Assembly: GCA_951813325.1 (NCBI GenBank)
Contig: OX638350.1
Location: 1,475,029 to 1,539,028 of the forward strand
Direction of reading: 5' to 3'
DNA: 64,000 nt
Source of the DNA: an uncultured Acidimicrobiales bacterium
Lineage (GTDB): Bacteria > Actinomycetota > Acidimicrobiia > Acidimicrobiales > Bin134
The position numbers and the translations under genes were made by a program. Numbering within the stretch: position 1 is the first letter of the stretch; the number at the start of each line of letters is the position of its first letter. A model generated the notes under the pieces. That model ran no database searches. It was given only the letters and a program-made list of their open reading frames with translations, and was not told the DNA's origin. Positions 39,259 through 47,154 of the stretch are shown here, in pieces.

Positions 39259-40029
39259 GTGTTTTCGCTGATCCCTTCCGCTTTTCGGTCGATGGATGCT
39301 GCCATTGTCCGTGGTGAGCTGATAGTTCGTGAGGGACGCGACGACAAGGAGTTTCACTTTCAGCGGTGGGTCCAGGCTCGTCTCGGCGAGGCTGGCATCA
39401 ATTATGACGATCCTGGTCGGAATAGCTACCCGGATTTGACGTTGGTAGACAGCCCCGAAGGCATCGAAGTGAAGGGACTGTCCACACCGGGGCGCGATGC
39501 TTCGTTCGACGGGAATAGCCAGGTCGCCCGCCCGACACACAATGGTCGGACGATTTTCTATGCATTTGGTAGGTACCCGGCGTCCCCAGAGGGCAACACG
39601 TTTCCAGTTGTAGACCTTGTAATGGTCCCTGGCTCCTTTCTAAATGCCGATGACACTTACGAGCACAAGAACACAAGCACCAGGGGTTTCGGAAGCTATG
39701 GCGATATTTTGCTCCGCGACCGCAAGATGTACGTGATGCCAACGCCCGTAGCCCTGCTCGGAGGGGTTGAGGGTACTCGCACCCTTCTACTACCTGCTGT
39801 CGATGATCCAGGTGACGGATTCGTGCAAGTCGGGGAGGTCACTCGGGTTGAGGTTGAAAATGTGATGACTGGCTATGCGTTTGACTTCGCTACAAACCAC
39901 TTGAGTGCCACATATCGCAGGAACCCAATGGCTGGACGACAGCACCACTTCCGGGCATGGCGGATTGCCCGGCCTGAGGGTCTAGGTGCCGAAGTGACCA
40001 TGAGCAATAGTGTCACTCAAAGTGCCTAG
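39259..40029 (+). CDS. Type II restriction endonuclease, PD-(D/E)xK fold
   Basis: A 256-residue protein with a nuclease core: PD at 58-59 and E-V-K at 70-72 in YPDLTLVDSPEGIEVKG, which is the PD-(D/E)xK pattern, preceded by a helix FHFQRWVQARL. It stops 9 bases before a cytosine-C5 methyltransferase gene on the same strand, the classic type II arrangement. The recognition site cannot be read from sequence. GTG 39259 is taken as start; ATG 39292 is an alternative. The base composition is clearly lower in GC than mnmA, which marks the start of the island. Confidence 0.8.
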   Translation: MFSLIPSAFRSMDAAIVRGELIVREGRDDKEFHFQRWVQARLGEAGINYDDPGRNSYPDLTLVDSPEGIEVKGLSTPGRDASFDGNSQVARPTHNGRTIFYAFGRYPASPEGNTFPVVDLVMVPGSFLNADDTYEHKNTSTRGFGSYGDILLRDRKMYVMPTPVALLGGVEGTRTLLLPAVDDPGDGFVQVGEVTRVEVENVMTGYAFDFATNHLSATYRRNPMAGRQHHFRAWRIARPEGLGAEVTMSNSVTQSA

Positions 40030-40038
40030 AGTGGGCTT

Positions 40039-41163
40039 GTGGGCGACCTGACCGCACTTAGCATGTTTTCCGGTGCCGGGGGGCTCGACCTTGGATTCGA
40101 GGCCGCGGGCTTCACCACCGTCGCCGCTGTTGATCATGACCCGAACGCTGTCGACACGCTCCGCAAGAATCGGCCTGAGTGGAATCCAGTCGAGGCTGAT
40201 GTACGGGAATGGACGACCGAAGGTTTGCCTGACACCCCGGATGTGCTGATAGCCGGACCGCCATGCCAAGGATTCAGCCTCGGAGGGAACCGCCAGGCAG
40301 CGGACGATAGGAACGGGCTATTCCGTGAGGTATGCCGTGTTGCCCAACATGTGCGTCCTCGCGTTGTCATCATCGAGAACGTATTGAACCTACGCACGAT
40401 GCTGCATCCCGACACCGGGAGGCCTTTCATCAAGGAGATTTCTGTGTCGCTGGCCGAGGCTGGATATGGAGACATTGCTTGGGACGTGTTCAAGATGGAT
40501 GGTCATGGCGTTCCGCAGACTCGCCGTCGGTTTGTGTTCGTGGCGTTCCGAGACGGGGCACCTGACAGTTGGCATCTCCCAATATCCTCAGGCTACGAGC
40601 CGATCCGCCCATGGCTTTGGGATCTCGCTCATGACGAAAAGATCTCCTTGCCCAATCATGATCCTTCATGGGGTTTCAAGTCCCAGGTGCATGTTGATCG
40701 AGGAATTGACCCTGGACAAGATGCGGCGATCAGCATTGTACGTTTCTCCCGGACGGCTTCTGACGGGAACCCGATTCGAAAGTGGGATCGCTCGTTCCCC
40801 GCGGTGGATACCGCGACCGTATGGGGCCTTGCCCACGGGCACGTGTCCGCTCGCCGAGAACCTAGAGATCGAAGCAGCAATGCAAAGTTCGTCCGGAATC
40901 CAGACACTGATGTCACCTTGTGGCGTATCCGGGCTGACCGCCTCCGTTCGCTCACACATCGAGAATATGCCCGTCTCCAGACTTTCCCAGACTCCTGGGA
41001 GTTCGTCGGTGGCAACAAACGTGATGTGCATCTCCAAATTGGCAACGCCGTTCCGGTCCGGTTTGCTGAACGGCTAGGCCACAACATCAGGGAGGCGCTC
41101 CGAGCCCTTGACACTGGCCAAGCATTCCCCCAAATGGAAGATGCCCCTCTCCGGCTCTTCTAA
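40039..41163 (+). CDS. DNA cytosine-C5 methyltransferase
   Basis: A 374-residue modification enzyme with the motifs in order: I LSMFSGAGGLDLGFEAAGF, IV AGPPCQGFSLGG with the catalytic cysteine (about residue 76), VI IENVLNLR, VIII QTRRRFVFVAF, a target-recognition region (about 200-310) and X LQIGNAVPVRFAERLG. It protects host DNA from the nuclease encoded just upstream. GTG 40039 has a TAGAGT hexamer ending 6 bases before it, inside the end of the nuclease gene, which may allow its own transcription so that methylation comes first. Confidence 0.95.
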   Translation: MGDLTALSMFSGAGGLDLGFEAAGFTTVAAVDHDPNAVDTLRKNRPEWNPVEADVREWTTEGLPDTPDVLIAGPPCQGFSLGGNRQAADDRNGLFREVCRVAQHVRPRVVIIENVLNLRTMLHPDTGRPFIKEISVSLAEAGYGDIAWDVFKMDGHGVPQTRRRFVFVAFRDGAPDSWHLPISSGYEPIRPWLWDLAHDEKISLPNHDPSWGFKSQVHVDRGIDPGQDAAISIVRFSRTASDGNPIRKWDRSFPAVDTATVWGLAHGHVSARREPRDRSSNAKFVRNPDTDVTLWRIRADRLRSLTHREYARLQTFPDSWEFVGGNKRDVHLQIGNAVPVRFAERLGHNIREALRALDTGQAFPQMEDAPLRLF

Positions 41164-41228
41164 CTCTCCCTAGTCGCTGTCCTTACCGTCGACATAGCGC
41201 CAACGAAGGTCCAAGGAACTGTCACTGG

Positions 41229-41240
41229 CTGTATCTACAG
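41229..41240. promoter_or_regulatory. Dyad upstream of the sigma/HTH/peptidase/CBASS operon
   Basis: CTGTATCTACAG, a perfect 5+5 inverted repeat with a 2-base centre, lies 41 bases before the first gene of the operon. It is a plausible operator for the HTH protein encoded by the second gene. No second copy was seen in the spacer, and no convincing -35/-10 pair could be placed. Confidence 0.3.
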
Positions 41241-41280
41241 TGGACGGCGTGCGAGGTGTTAGCACTTTGGTGTCATCCTT

Positions 41281-42270
41281 GTGGATGTTGGCATGAGGGG
41301 CCTGCAGGAGAGGGCTGCGGCTAGCTGCATTGATCAGCAGTTTGTTGATACGGCTCGAGAGGTTGCTCAGGCCGTTGCCCGTACTCGACCGTCTCCCACA
41401 GGAGGGAGACATTGGCTGGCGGAGGACATTGATGACCTGATTCACGACACAGTCGTACGGGTTACCCCTGACCAACTGGTGCTCGCAGCCACTGAGGCTC
41501 ATAGTGACACCGAATTCATTGGGTGGCTGCGGAAGGCGTTACGCACCACGCTCAACATCCGTGCTAGGGGCACACCATCGGGTCGAGTCATTCGAGCGAT
41601 GGACGATGCCCTCAGGGGGGATCCAAGCCGGTTTTGCTCCGAAAATGGCTATTGGCGTCTGAGCGCCGATGCTCGCCAGCCGAACTGGCAGGATGGTCTC
41701 TCGGTACTTGTAGCTGAAGCTTGGAAGGTAGCCACGCAGACCGTGCGAATGTCGCCTAGCGCATCAAAGACTCCGCCGATGGCTACCCGCCCAGATATCC
41801 GTGCAGTTTGTGCCCAGGTATTGGGTTTATCGGGTCCTTTGAAAAAAGTTCACCTAGCCGAGGTACTTGCTCATCGGTTCAACGTCTTGTTTGAGGGGAG
41901 GTTCGCCTACCTCGATCGCAATGATGAAGATGAGGCAGGTTCGGTAGAGCCAACAGCTGAAGAGGCATTTGACAGCGTTCAGGACGAGCTAGCAGCTCGG
42001 TGGATACTTGAACAGCTCACCGACGAAGAGCGGAGTGTTCTCGGACATCTCCTAGACGGTGCAAGCATCCGCGATCTAGCGGTAGCCCTGGATTGCTCCA
42101 GGTACCGGGCAGAGATAATCAGGAACCGTCTCACAGAGAAGTTGCGCCGCCTTGCCGATATCTCCTCAGAAGGCAGTCAAAGTGCGGTGGAACTCCTTCT
42201 CGACCTGATCAGACAGCACGACGACTTGCGGCATTTGGCAGAACAAGATGAAGTCAAGCATGGCTGCTGA
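41281..42270 (+). CDS. Sigma-70-like factor of the defence operon
   Basis: A 329-residue protein. The N-terminal half resembles sigma region 2 (WLAEDIDDLIHDTVVRV...EFIGWLRKALRTTLNIRAR), and the C-terminal part has a region-4-type helix-turn-helix (LTDEERSVLGHLLDGASIRDLAVAL and following CSRYRAEIIRNRLTEKL). The stretch between is long for an ECF factor. It could direct RNA polymerase to the operon's own promoter. Start is GTG 41281 or ATG 41293. It overlaps the next gene by 23 bases, so it belongs to the same operon as the HTH and peptidase genes. Confidence 0.6.
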   Translation: MDVGMRGLQERAAASCIDQQFVDTAREVAQAVARTRPSPTGGRHWLAEDIDDLIHDTVVRVTPDQLVLAATEAHSDTEFIGWLRKALRTTLNIRARGTPSGRVIRAMDDALRGDPSRFCSENGYWRLSADARQPNWQDGLSVLVAEAWKVATQTVRMSPSASKTPPMATRPDIRAVCAQVLGLSGPLKKVHLAEVLAHRFNVLFEGRFAYLDRNDEDEAGSVEPTAEEAFDSVQDELAARWILEQLTDEERSVLGHLLDGASIRDLAVALDCSRYRAEIIRNRLTEKLRRLADISSEGSQSAVELLLDLIRQHDDLRHLAEQDEVKHGC

Positions 42271-43114
42271 CCCTTTCCTGCATCGCCTCAGCGAATTGAG
42301 TTGGCCAGTAGTGGCGCTGGATCGACCCGACCCTGCGCCAGGACAACTCTGGCGTGCTGAATGGGGTAGCACGGCGTGCCTAGTGGTGGTCACTGGGGAA
42401 CGCGAAGGCCGGGATGTACCTGTGATGGCCGCAACGGCGGACCAGATCGGTGACGAGAGAGGTCTCGTCACCGAGTCGGTGAATGAGATGATGATGTCTG
42501 TATGGGGCGGGTTGACTAGCTCCATCAAGATGTTCGCGCTGGAGTATCGGATCACTGATCTGACTTTGAACAGCTTTGACAGGATCTTGGCTGTAGCGAA
42601 TGGCCAGCAGCAAGGTGACTGGGCTCCCATTAGCAGCGATCTCGATGACCGGGTGCTTATCCGGACCGACTTGGGCGAGAGGTTGCGACTTCTTTCTGAA
42701 GCCGAGTGGCTGCCTGTGGCTAGCAAGGAGCAAAGAACAATTGCTGAGCTTGCCGAGGCTGCTGGAATAGGGGCAAGCCAGATCGCTGGCCACCTTGGGA
42801 TCACCCCCGGCGATGCCCGACGCCTTATTCGAGGGCAGCGGGAGCCGTCAGCAGACGAGATGCGTGTGCTTTCTGACCTCCTCGGCAGTGTTCCCGAAAT
42901 CAGCTTGCAGTTCGATGACGACTTAGTCGTTAGTCTCGACCTGCCTGAGTTCCGACCGAGACTTCACTTGGCTGCTAGAGGCGAGCACCGCGGTGACGAA
43001 GTTTCTGCACGACGAGCTTTGGCTGGTCGGATGGAGGCTCTTGCCGCCCGACACCGGGATCGTGGCCCGCTGAATTGGGTGTCGTTGATCAGAGAGGCGC
43101 TGCGTGAGGATTGA
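42248..43114 (+). CDS. HTH (XRE-like) regulator paired with ImmA/IrrE peptidase
   Basis: A 288-residue protein. The first 150 residues are an unassigned alpha/beta domain (GQLWRAEWGSTACLVVVTGE). Then comes an XRE-like helix-turn-helix (ELAEAAGIGASQIAGHLGI, then TPGDARRLIRGQREPSADEM; about residues 162-200) and a C-terminal region. In ImmA/IrrE systems the partner HTH protein is a repressor that the peptidase cleaves. Overlap with the sigma-like gene (23 bases) and the peptidase gene (11 bases) supports one complex or switch. It may act as repressor, as anti-sigma, or both. Confidence 0.65.
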   Translation: MKSSMAADPFLHRLSELSWPVVALDRPDPAPGQLWRAEWGSTACLVVVTGEREGRDVPVMAATADQIGDERGLVTESVNEMMMSVWGGLTSSIKMFALEYRITDLTLNSFDRILAVANGQQQGDWAPISSDLDDRVLIRTDLGERLRLLSEAEWLPVASKEQRTIAELAEAAGIGASQIAGHLGITPGDARRLIRGQREPSADEMRVLSDLLGSVPEISLQFDDDLVVSLDLPEFRPRLHLAARGEHRGDEVSARRALAGRMEALAARHRDRGPLNWVSLIREALRED

Positions 43115-44114
43115 CCCAACGGCAGAGGCGCGGCGTCTTCTTGAGCAGGTTGACCCGGGGGACCTTGCGGAACTCGCTAATGATCCAGCAATGGCAATTG
43201 AGGTCTTGTTTGATGTGGAGGTAACCACGCGGCCGCCGTCGCCGCCGGGTCAAGGATGCGCAGTCGACGGAACGTATCACCCTGGGCCATCACCGCGAAT
43301 CCTCGTTGCTGACGACGTTACGCCGGCACGGCAGCGATTCACCGTCCTCCATGAACTCGGCCATCACCTAATTGAGCACGACGCCCATCTCAACGACCTA
43401 ACAATCGACGATGCCGATCGGCGCGATGAAGAGATCTGCAACGAGGTCGCCGCTAGTGTGCTGCTGCCCGCAGAGCTAATTGAGCGGACTCTCCCTTCTG
43501 GATTGTTCACTGCGCAAGATGTTGCTTCCCTCTATAGCGCGGCCGGAGCGTCACGCATGGCTTGTTGTGTCGCTGCTGCCCGCCATCTGAGAACTCCCGG
43601 ATGTGTCACTCTCGGATTGCCTGATGGAACAGCGACGTTCACAGCTCATCATCCTGCGACGCCGTGGCATATTGCTCGCGGCACCTTGCAGGGCGAAGAC
43701 TCGCTCTTGGCCAGAGCAGGGCGCAACGTGACAAGGAAGGCGAGAGGCGTCACCAGGGTTCGGTTCGTTTCGGGTACAAATAGCGGGGATGTGCATGGAG
43801 ACGCCTTCGCTGCTGGAGATGGCTGGGTATATCAAGTCATTGCCGCCGACCCGTGTTCACCATGGGACAAAGGGCTCAAATTCGCCCTTGCTGATACCGG
43901 TCCAGACGCTGAGGATATTGAGTGCGTCCAATGTGGTGAAGCGTCTCGTATGTGGGCAGCACCGTGCAGACAGTGTGGAGACCGAATCTGCCCTCAATGC
44001 CAACGATGTTCCTGCCCTGTCGGACCCACTCCTCGCGCATGTGATGGCTGCCGCTTGTTGAAGCCCCCCAACCAGTTTCCAGACGGAGGGTCCTTATGCG
44101 TCGACTGCAACTGA
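43104..44114 (+). CDS. ImmA/IrrE-family metallopeptidase with C-terminal Cys-rich zinc fingers
   Basis: A 336-residue protein. The zinc peptidase motif HELGHHLIEH (about residues 87-96) is followed by EEICNEVAASVLLPAEL, which supplies the third metal ligand, as in ImmA, IrrE and CapP. The last 65 residues contain twelve cysteines in C-x-x-C pairs (CVQC, CRQC, CPQC, CDGC, CVDC), suggesting several zinc knuckles that could sense nucleic acid. Peptidases of this kind cut a partner repressor after a damage signal such as single-stranded DNA. It sits between the HTH gene and the CD-NTase gene. Confidence 0.8.
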   Translation: MRIDPTAEARRLLEQVDPGDLAELANDPAMAIEVLFDVEVTTRPPSPPGQGCAVDGTYHPGPSPRILVADDVTPARQRFTVLHELGHHLIEHDAHLNDLTIDDADRRDEEICNEVAASVLLPAELIERTLPSGLFTAQDVASLYSAAGASRMACCVAAARHLRTPGCVTLGLPDGTATFTAHHPATPWHIARGTLQGEDSLLARAGRNVTRKARGVTRVRFVSGTNSGDVHGDAFAAGDGWVYQVIAADPCSPWDKGLKFALADTGPDAEDIECVQCGEASRMWAAPCRQCGDRICPQCQRCSCPVGPTPRACDGCRLLKPPNQFPDGGSLCVDCN

Positions 44115-44187
44115 TCGAAAAAAATTCGGACATCGCTTCATGTTGCGGCATTTGTTCCTCTGTACGGCGAACGAAGGAGTGAGGCCA

Positions 44188-45162
44188 ATGAATCTGAACG
44201 AGCAATTCGACATCCTCGATGACAATTTGAAGTTGGATCCAGAGGTGCGCCAGAGGGCCGTAGTCGCGCATAACCGGCTTGGAGAGCTGCTTGTCGAGGC
44301 TGGTGTGGCCAAGCGGACGAGGTTGCAGGGAAGCTTTGCTCGGCACACCATGAGGGGACCGGAACTGCATGACATCGATAAAGTCGTCGAGCTGGTAGAC
44401 AGTCTGCATGCGCCGCTGGAAGGTTCCGGTGGCTCCGAAAAAGCCATGGAGATCATCCATAGTGCCCTCGCTCCCCATTTCAGTAGTGCCCGCTTCGAGG
44501 TCAAGAAACACGCCCTGGGTATCTATCTTCCTGGTGACGGCTTTAACTTTGATGCTGTTCCGGCGTTCAATCCCGAAGATGGCACCGGTTGGATTGCCAT
44601 TGCCGACACCGAAGACGACGCATGGGAGCCGTCAAACACCTATGTCTTGATTGACACCATCGCCGAACGGAACCAAGCATGCGACGGCAGGTTTGTGCGC
44701 CAAGTTCGTATGGCCAAGCAGGCAGTACACCATGCCGGGCTGTATGAATTGCTTCCCGGTCTGCACATTGAAACTTTTGCCTATCAGTCGATCACAGGCA
44801 GCACCAGTCATTCTCAAGCAGTCGCGGCCACATTGTCGATGGGCGCCCGGCTCCTTGGCGGCCCGTACACCGACCCCACTGGAGTGGATCGCATCTCCGA
44901 CCGACTGTCACCTGCTGATGTTGTTACTGCCCAGAGAGAGATGGAACGTTCGGCTGGCCTTGCGGCTGAAGCAGAGCGACTTGCGGCTAGGGGCGACGAG
45001 GCATCGGCAGAGCGCATTTGGGCCGGCATATTCGGCGAGATGTTCCCCCATCCAAAGGAAGGTGAGAAGCGCTTCCTCCAAGGTTTACACGCCGGTGCAA
45101 GCGTGGGTCCCGCTGTCATTTCCCGCCCAACTCCGCCTACTCGGGCGTGGAGGCCTGCATGA
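44188..45162 (+). CDS. CD-NTase-like nucleotidyltransferase (SMODS type), probable CBASS cyclase
   Basis: A 324-residue protein with the polymerase-beta-type nucleotidyltransferase core: RLQGSFARHT (G48-S49), then HDIDKVVELV with D62 and D64 as metal ligands, and the third acidic residue D122 in GFNFDAVPAF. The start MNLNEQFDILDDNLKLDPEV is typical of second-messenger oligonucleotide synthases. ATG 44188 has AAGGAG upstream and is preferred over ATG 44140. The product nucleotide cannot be predicted. The E2-like gene overlaps it by 4 bases and a membrane protein follows, which is a CBASS layout. The C terminus ends AWRPA, not glycine. Confidence 0.78.
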   Translation: MNLNEQFDILDDNLKLDPEVRQRAVVAHNRLGELLVEAGVAKRTRLQGSFARHTMRGPELHDIDKVVELVDSLHAPLEGSGGSEKAMEIIHSALAPHFSSARFEVKKHALGIYLPGDGFNFDAVPAFNPEDGTGWIAIADTEDDAWEPSNTYVLIDTIAERNQACDGRFVRQVRMAKQAVHHAGLYELLPGLHIETFAYQSITGSTSHSQAVAATLSMGARLLGGPYTDPTGVDRISDRLSPADVVTAQREMERSAGLAAEAERLAARGDEASAERIWAGIFGEMFPHPKEGEKRFLQGLHAGASVGPAVISRPTPPTRAWRPA

Positions 45163-45710
45163 GACGTGGCAGCTTTGGCGATGTCCGAGGTGACCCGCAT
45201 GGGAACGTCCGCTGGCTCACTTTGTCACGCGTTGTCCATGGAGTAGAGGTCACCGTTGTCAGGCACAATGACTTGCTCAGTATCTTCGACGTACGGTTCG
45301 ACCCGCCCCCGAGAGAGCATCTGCCCGGCTATCCGACCGAGCACGTCCGCGTCACAGTTCTGGCCAGCGGACGTGCATTTGCGGTCCCCGTTGATGGGGA
45401 CAACAGAGCTTGGTTGCATCGTTACCCGCGCCACTCTGTATCAGAACTTCTGTTCCTTCCAAGCGGTGCCAGGATCCCATGGGAGCACCTCTTGGGGTCT
45501 CTATGCCTTGAGTACCCCGACGATCCCGATCATCTGCGTTGGCATTGGCGCGACGGGATTGACACCTACCTGCGCATCGTCCAGCGGCATCTCTGGTACG
45601 AGGAATATTGGCGTCGTGAGGGCTCGTGGCCAGTTGAAGACGCCCCCCACGGCCACCGCCTAGACGGCCACCCGCATCCCATCGTCACCCCTGCCCTTCG
45701 GAGTGCCTGA
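45159..45710 (+). CDS. E2-like ubiquitin-conjugating-fold protein, CBASS-associated
   Basis: A 183-residue E2-like protein without an attached E1 domain. The catalytic cysteine is C116 in LLGSLCLEYP, equivalent to the GSICLD site of eukaryotic E2 enzymes. After it come the prokaryotic-E2 marks YLRIVQRHLWYEEYWRREGSW and a histidine in APHG. In E2-only (short type II) CBASS the E2 joins the cyclase C terminus to a target and so activates the cyclase. ATG 45159 overlaps the cyclase stop (ATGA). No separate E1 or JAB protease gene is in the island. Confidence 0.75.
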   Translation: MRRGSFGDVRGDPHGNVRWLTLSRVVHGVEVTVVRHNDLLSIFDVRFDPPPREHLPGYPTEHVRVTVLASGRAFAVPVDGDNRAWLHRYPRHSVSELLFLPSGARIPWEHLLGSLCLEYPDDPDHLRWHWRDGIDTYLRIVQRHLWYEEYWRREGSWPVEDAPHGHRLDGHPHPIVTPALRSA

Positions 45711-46258
45711 TGTCTGTTTCTCTCGCTGTCATCGCCACGTTCAAGACGGTCTCGATCACTGCTTTGATCACCGTACCCGTTTCTTCAGTGCTCGGCGCTG
45801 TTTCCACCTTGCTAGTCACCCGTGCCAATGAAGCTGCTAACCGTCGTCGCGAACGGTATGCCCAAGCCGTCGAGACGCTAGTTGCCTGGACGGAGTTCCC
45901 ATACAGGGTCCGCCGCCGTGCTGACGACAACCCTGCCACCCTTGCCGCCCTCGCGAATCATGGGCATGACATCCAAGAGCGGCTCGCTTGCCACCAGGTC
46001 TGGATTGCAACCGACCATCCCAACTTGGCTCAAACCTATGCCGAGACCCGAGCTGCGCTTGATCAAGCCATCGGTCCTGCCATCAGTTCAGCATGGGATA
46101 GCGCCGCAATCACCAAGGCCACCGACATGAACTTAAATGGTTGGGGTCCTGACACGAAATGTAGGAAGGTGATCACCGATCTCCAGCATGAGATCGAAAA
46201 GCGCTTCGGCTTACGGCGTTTCAGGAGACAGAAAGGCCAATCGGACCGAAAGGGTTGA
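45710..46258 (+). CDS. Membrane protein, candidate CBASS effector
   Basis: A 182-residue protein with one or two N-terminal hydrophobic stretches (VSLAVIATF and ITALITVPVSSVLGAVSTLL, about residues 3-37), followed by a cytosolic helical part (RERYAQAVETLVAWTEFPYRV and onward). Membrane proteins that open or disrupt the inner membrane are common last-gene effectors in CBASS. The ATG shares a base with the E2 stop (TGATG). No known effector domain is recognised, so it could be a new effector type or an accessory protein. Confidence 0.6.
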   Translation: MSVSLAVIATFKTVSITALITVPVSSVLGAVSTLLVTRANEAANRRRERYAQAVETLVAWTEFPYRVRRRADDNPATLAALANHGHDIQERLACHQVWIATDHPNLAQTYAETRAALDQAIGPAISSAWDSAAITKATDMNLNGWGPDTKCRKVITDLQHEIEKRFGLRRFRRQKGQSDRKG

Positions 46259-46304
46259 CCTAATCCACTTGCAGGTCTGCTCCGGCGAGTTTGGCGGTAG
46301 CTGT

Positions 46305-47153
46305 TCAGGCAACTAGCTCCTTCAGCGCGGCCAATCGGGGGGCGATCAGATCGGTGATTACCTTGGGGCGGTCGGCGGGTGGCGCCAATGCGGCTTCGCC
46401 CCACAGGGCTCGGCCCACTGTGAATCCGGCGCAGCCTGAGGCCATGGCTACTTCCAGTTGGGCGTGATATTTGTCGAAAGTGCCGCCGCCCGATAGCAGG
46501 GTCCAGGGCATTTCGCAGCGGTTGGAGATCTCTGAGCAGGCTGAGGCCCAGCGAGTTTGGTCGGGGTCGTGGTCGGCATCGACGGGGAACGGCAGTTTCA
46601 AGATGTCGAATCCCATGGGAGCGAATCTGTCCACGGTGTCGAGCACGATCTGGGGGCGAAGTGACGGGTCGCTGAGGCCGTAGAACAGCGGTTCTACCAG
46701 CAGGGGGATGCCCACCCGCCGGCACTCGGCCAAGATGTCGGCCGCGGCCTTCTCTTGAGCAGCGGCGTGGGGGCGGTCGGGCCGGTACAGCACCAGCAGC
46801 TTGGCCGCGGCGGCCCCGCAGTCGGCTGCGGCCTGCACCGACCAACCGTCGAGAAGGGCGACGGGGGCGGCTTCAGGATCGGCCATGTACCCCTGCGCCT
46901 CCAATGCCGCGGTGAAGCCCACCCTGGGGGGCAGCGTGCCGTCCAGCAGCTGGGGGATGGAGTATTCCGGCTCCAGCATTACTCCCGTGGCCCCGCCGGC
47001 CAGTCCGGCCACTAGGTCGCGCTTGAGATCGACGATGTCCTGGTGGGACACGGAGTCGGGGTTGTCGGGGGCCAGCACGCTGCGCAGCGAGTCGCGGTGG
47101 TCGATGGCCAGCACCGCGAACCGCCCGTCGTGGGCTAGGTCGGCCACGCTCAT
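46305..47153 (-). CDS. LacD-like class I aldolase, probable IolJ substitute
   Basis: A 282-residue TIM-barrel aldolase of the tagatose-bisphosphate (LacD) type: VLAIDHRDSLRSVLAP at the start, the Schiff-base lysine probably in FDILKLPFPVD (about residue 185), and LLSGGGTFDKYHAQLEVAM then GFTVGRALWGEA at the phosphate site. It is the last gene of the inositol-type operon, one base after iolB. No class II IolJ is in view, so the likely job is splitting 2-deoxy-5-keto-gluconate 6-phosphate into malonic semialdehyde and dihydroxyacetone phosphate. A sulfofructose or tagatose role is less likely here. Confidence 0.75.
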   Translation of the reverse strand: MSVADLAHDGRFAVLAIDHRDSLRSVLAPDNPDSVSHQDIVDLKRDLVAGLAGGATGVMLEPEYSIPQLLDGTLPPRVGFTAALEAQGYMADPEAAPVALLDGWSVQAAADCGAAAAKLLVLYRPDRPHAAAQEKAAADILAECRRVGIPLLVEPLFYGLSDPSLRPQIVLDTVDRFAPMGFDILKLPFPVDADHDPDQTRWASACSEISNRCEMPWTLLSGGGTFDKYHAQLEVAMASGCAGFTVGRALWGEAALAPPADRPKVITDLIAPRLAALKELVA

Positions 47154-47154
47154 C

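Noticed and set aside
39145..46304. Prophage or integrative element borders around the defence island
   Set aside because: No integrase, transposase, tRNA fragment or matching direct repeat was found at either edge; only the composition shift supports transfer.
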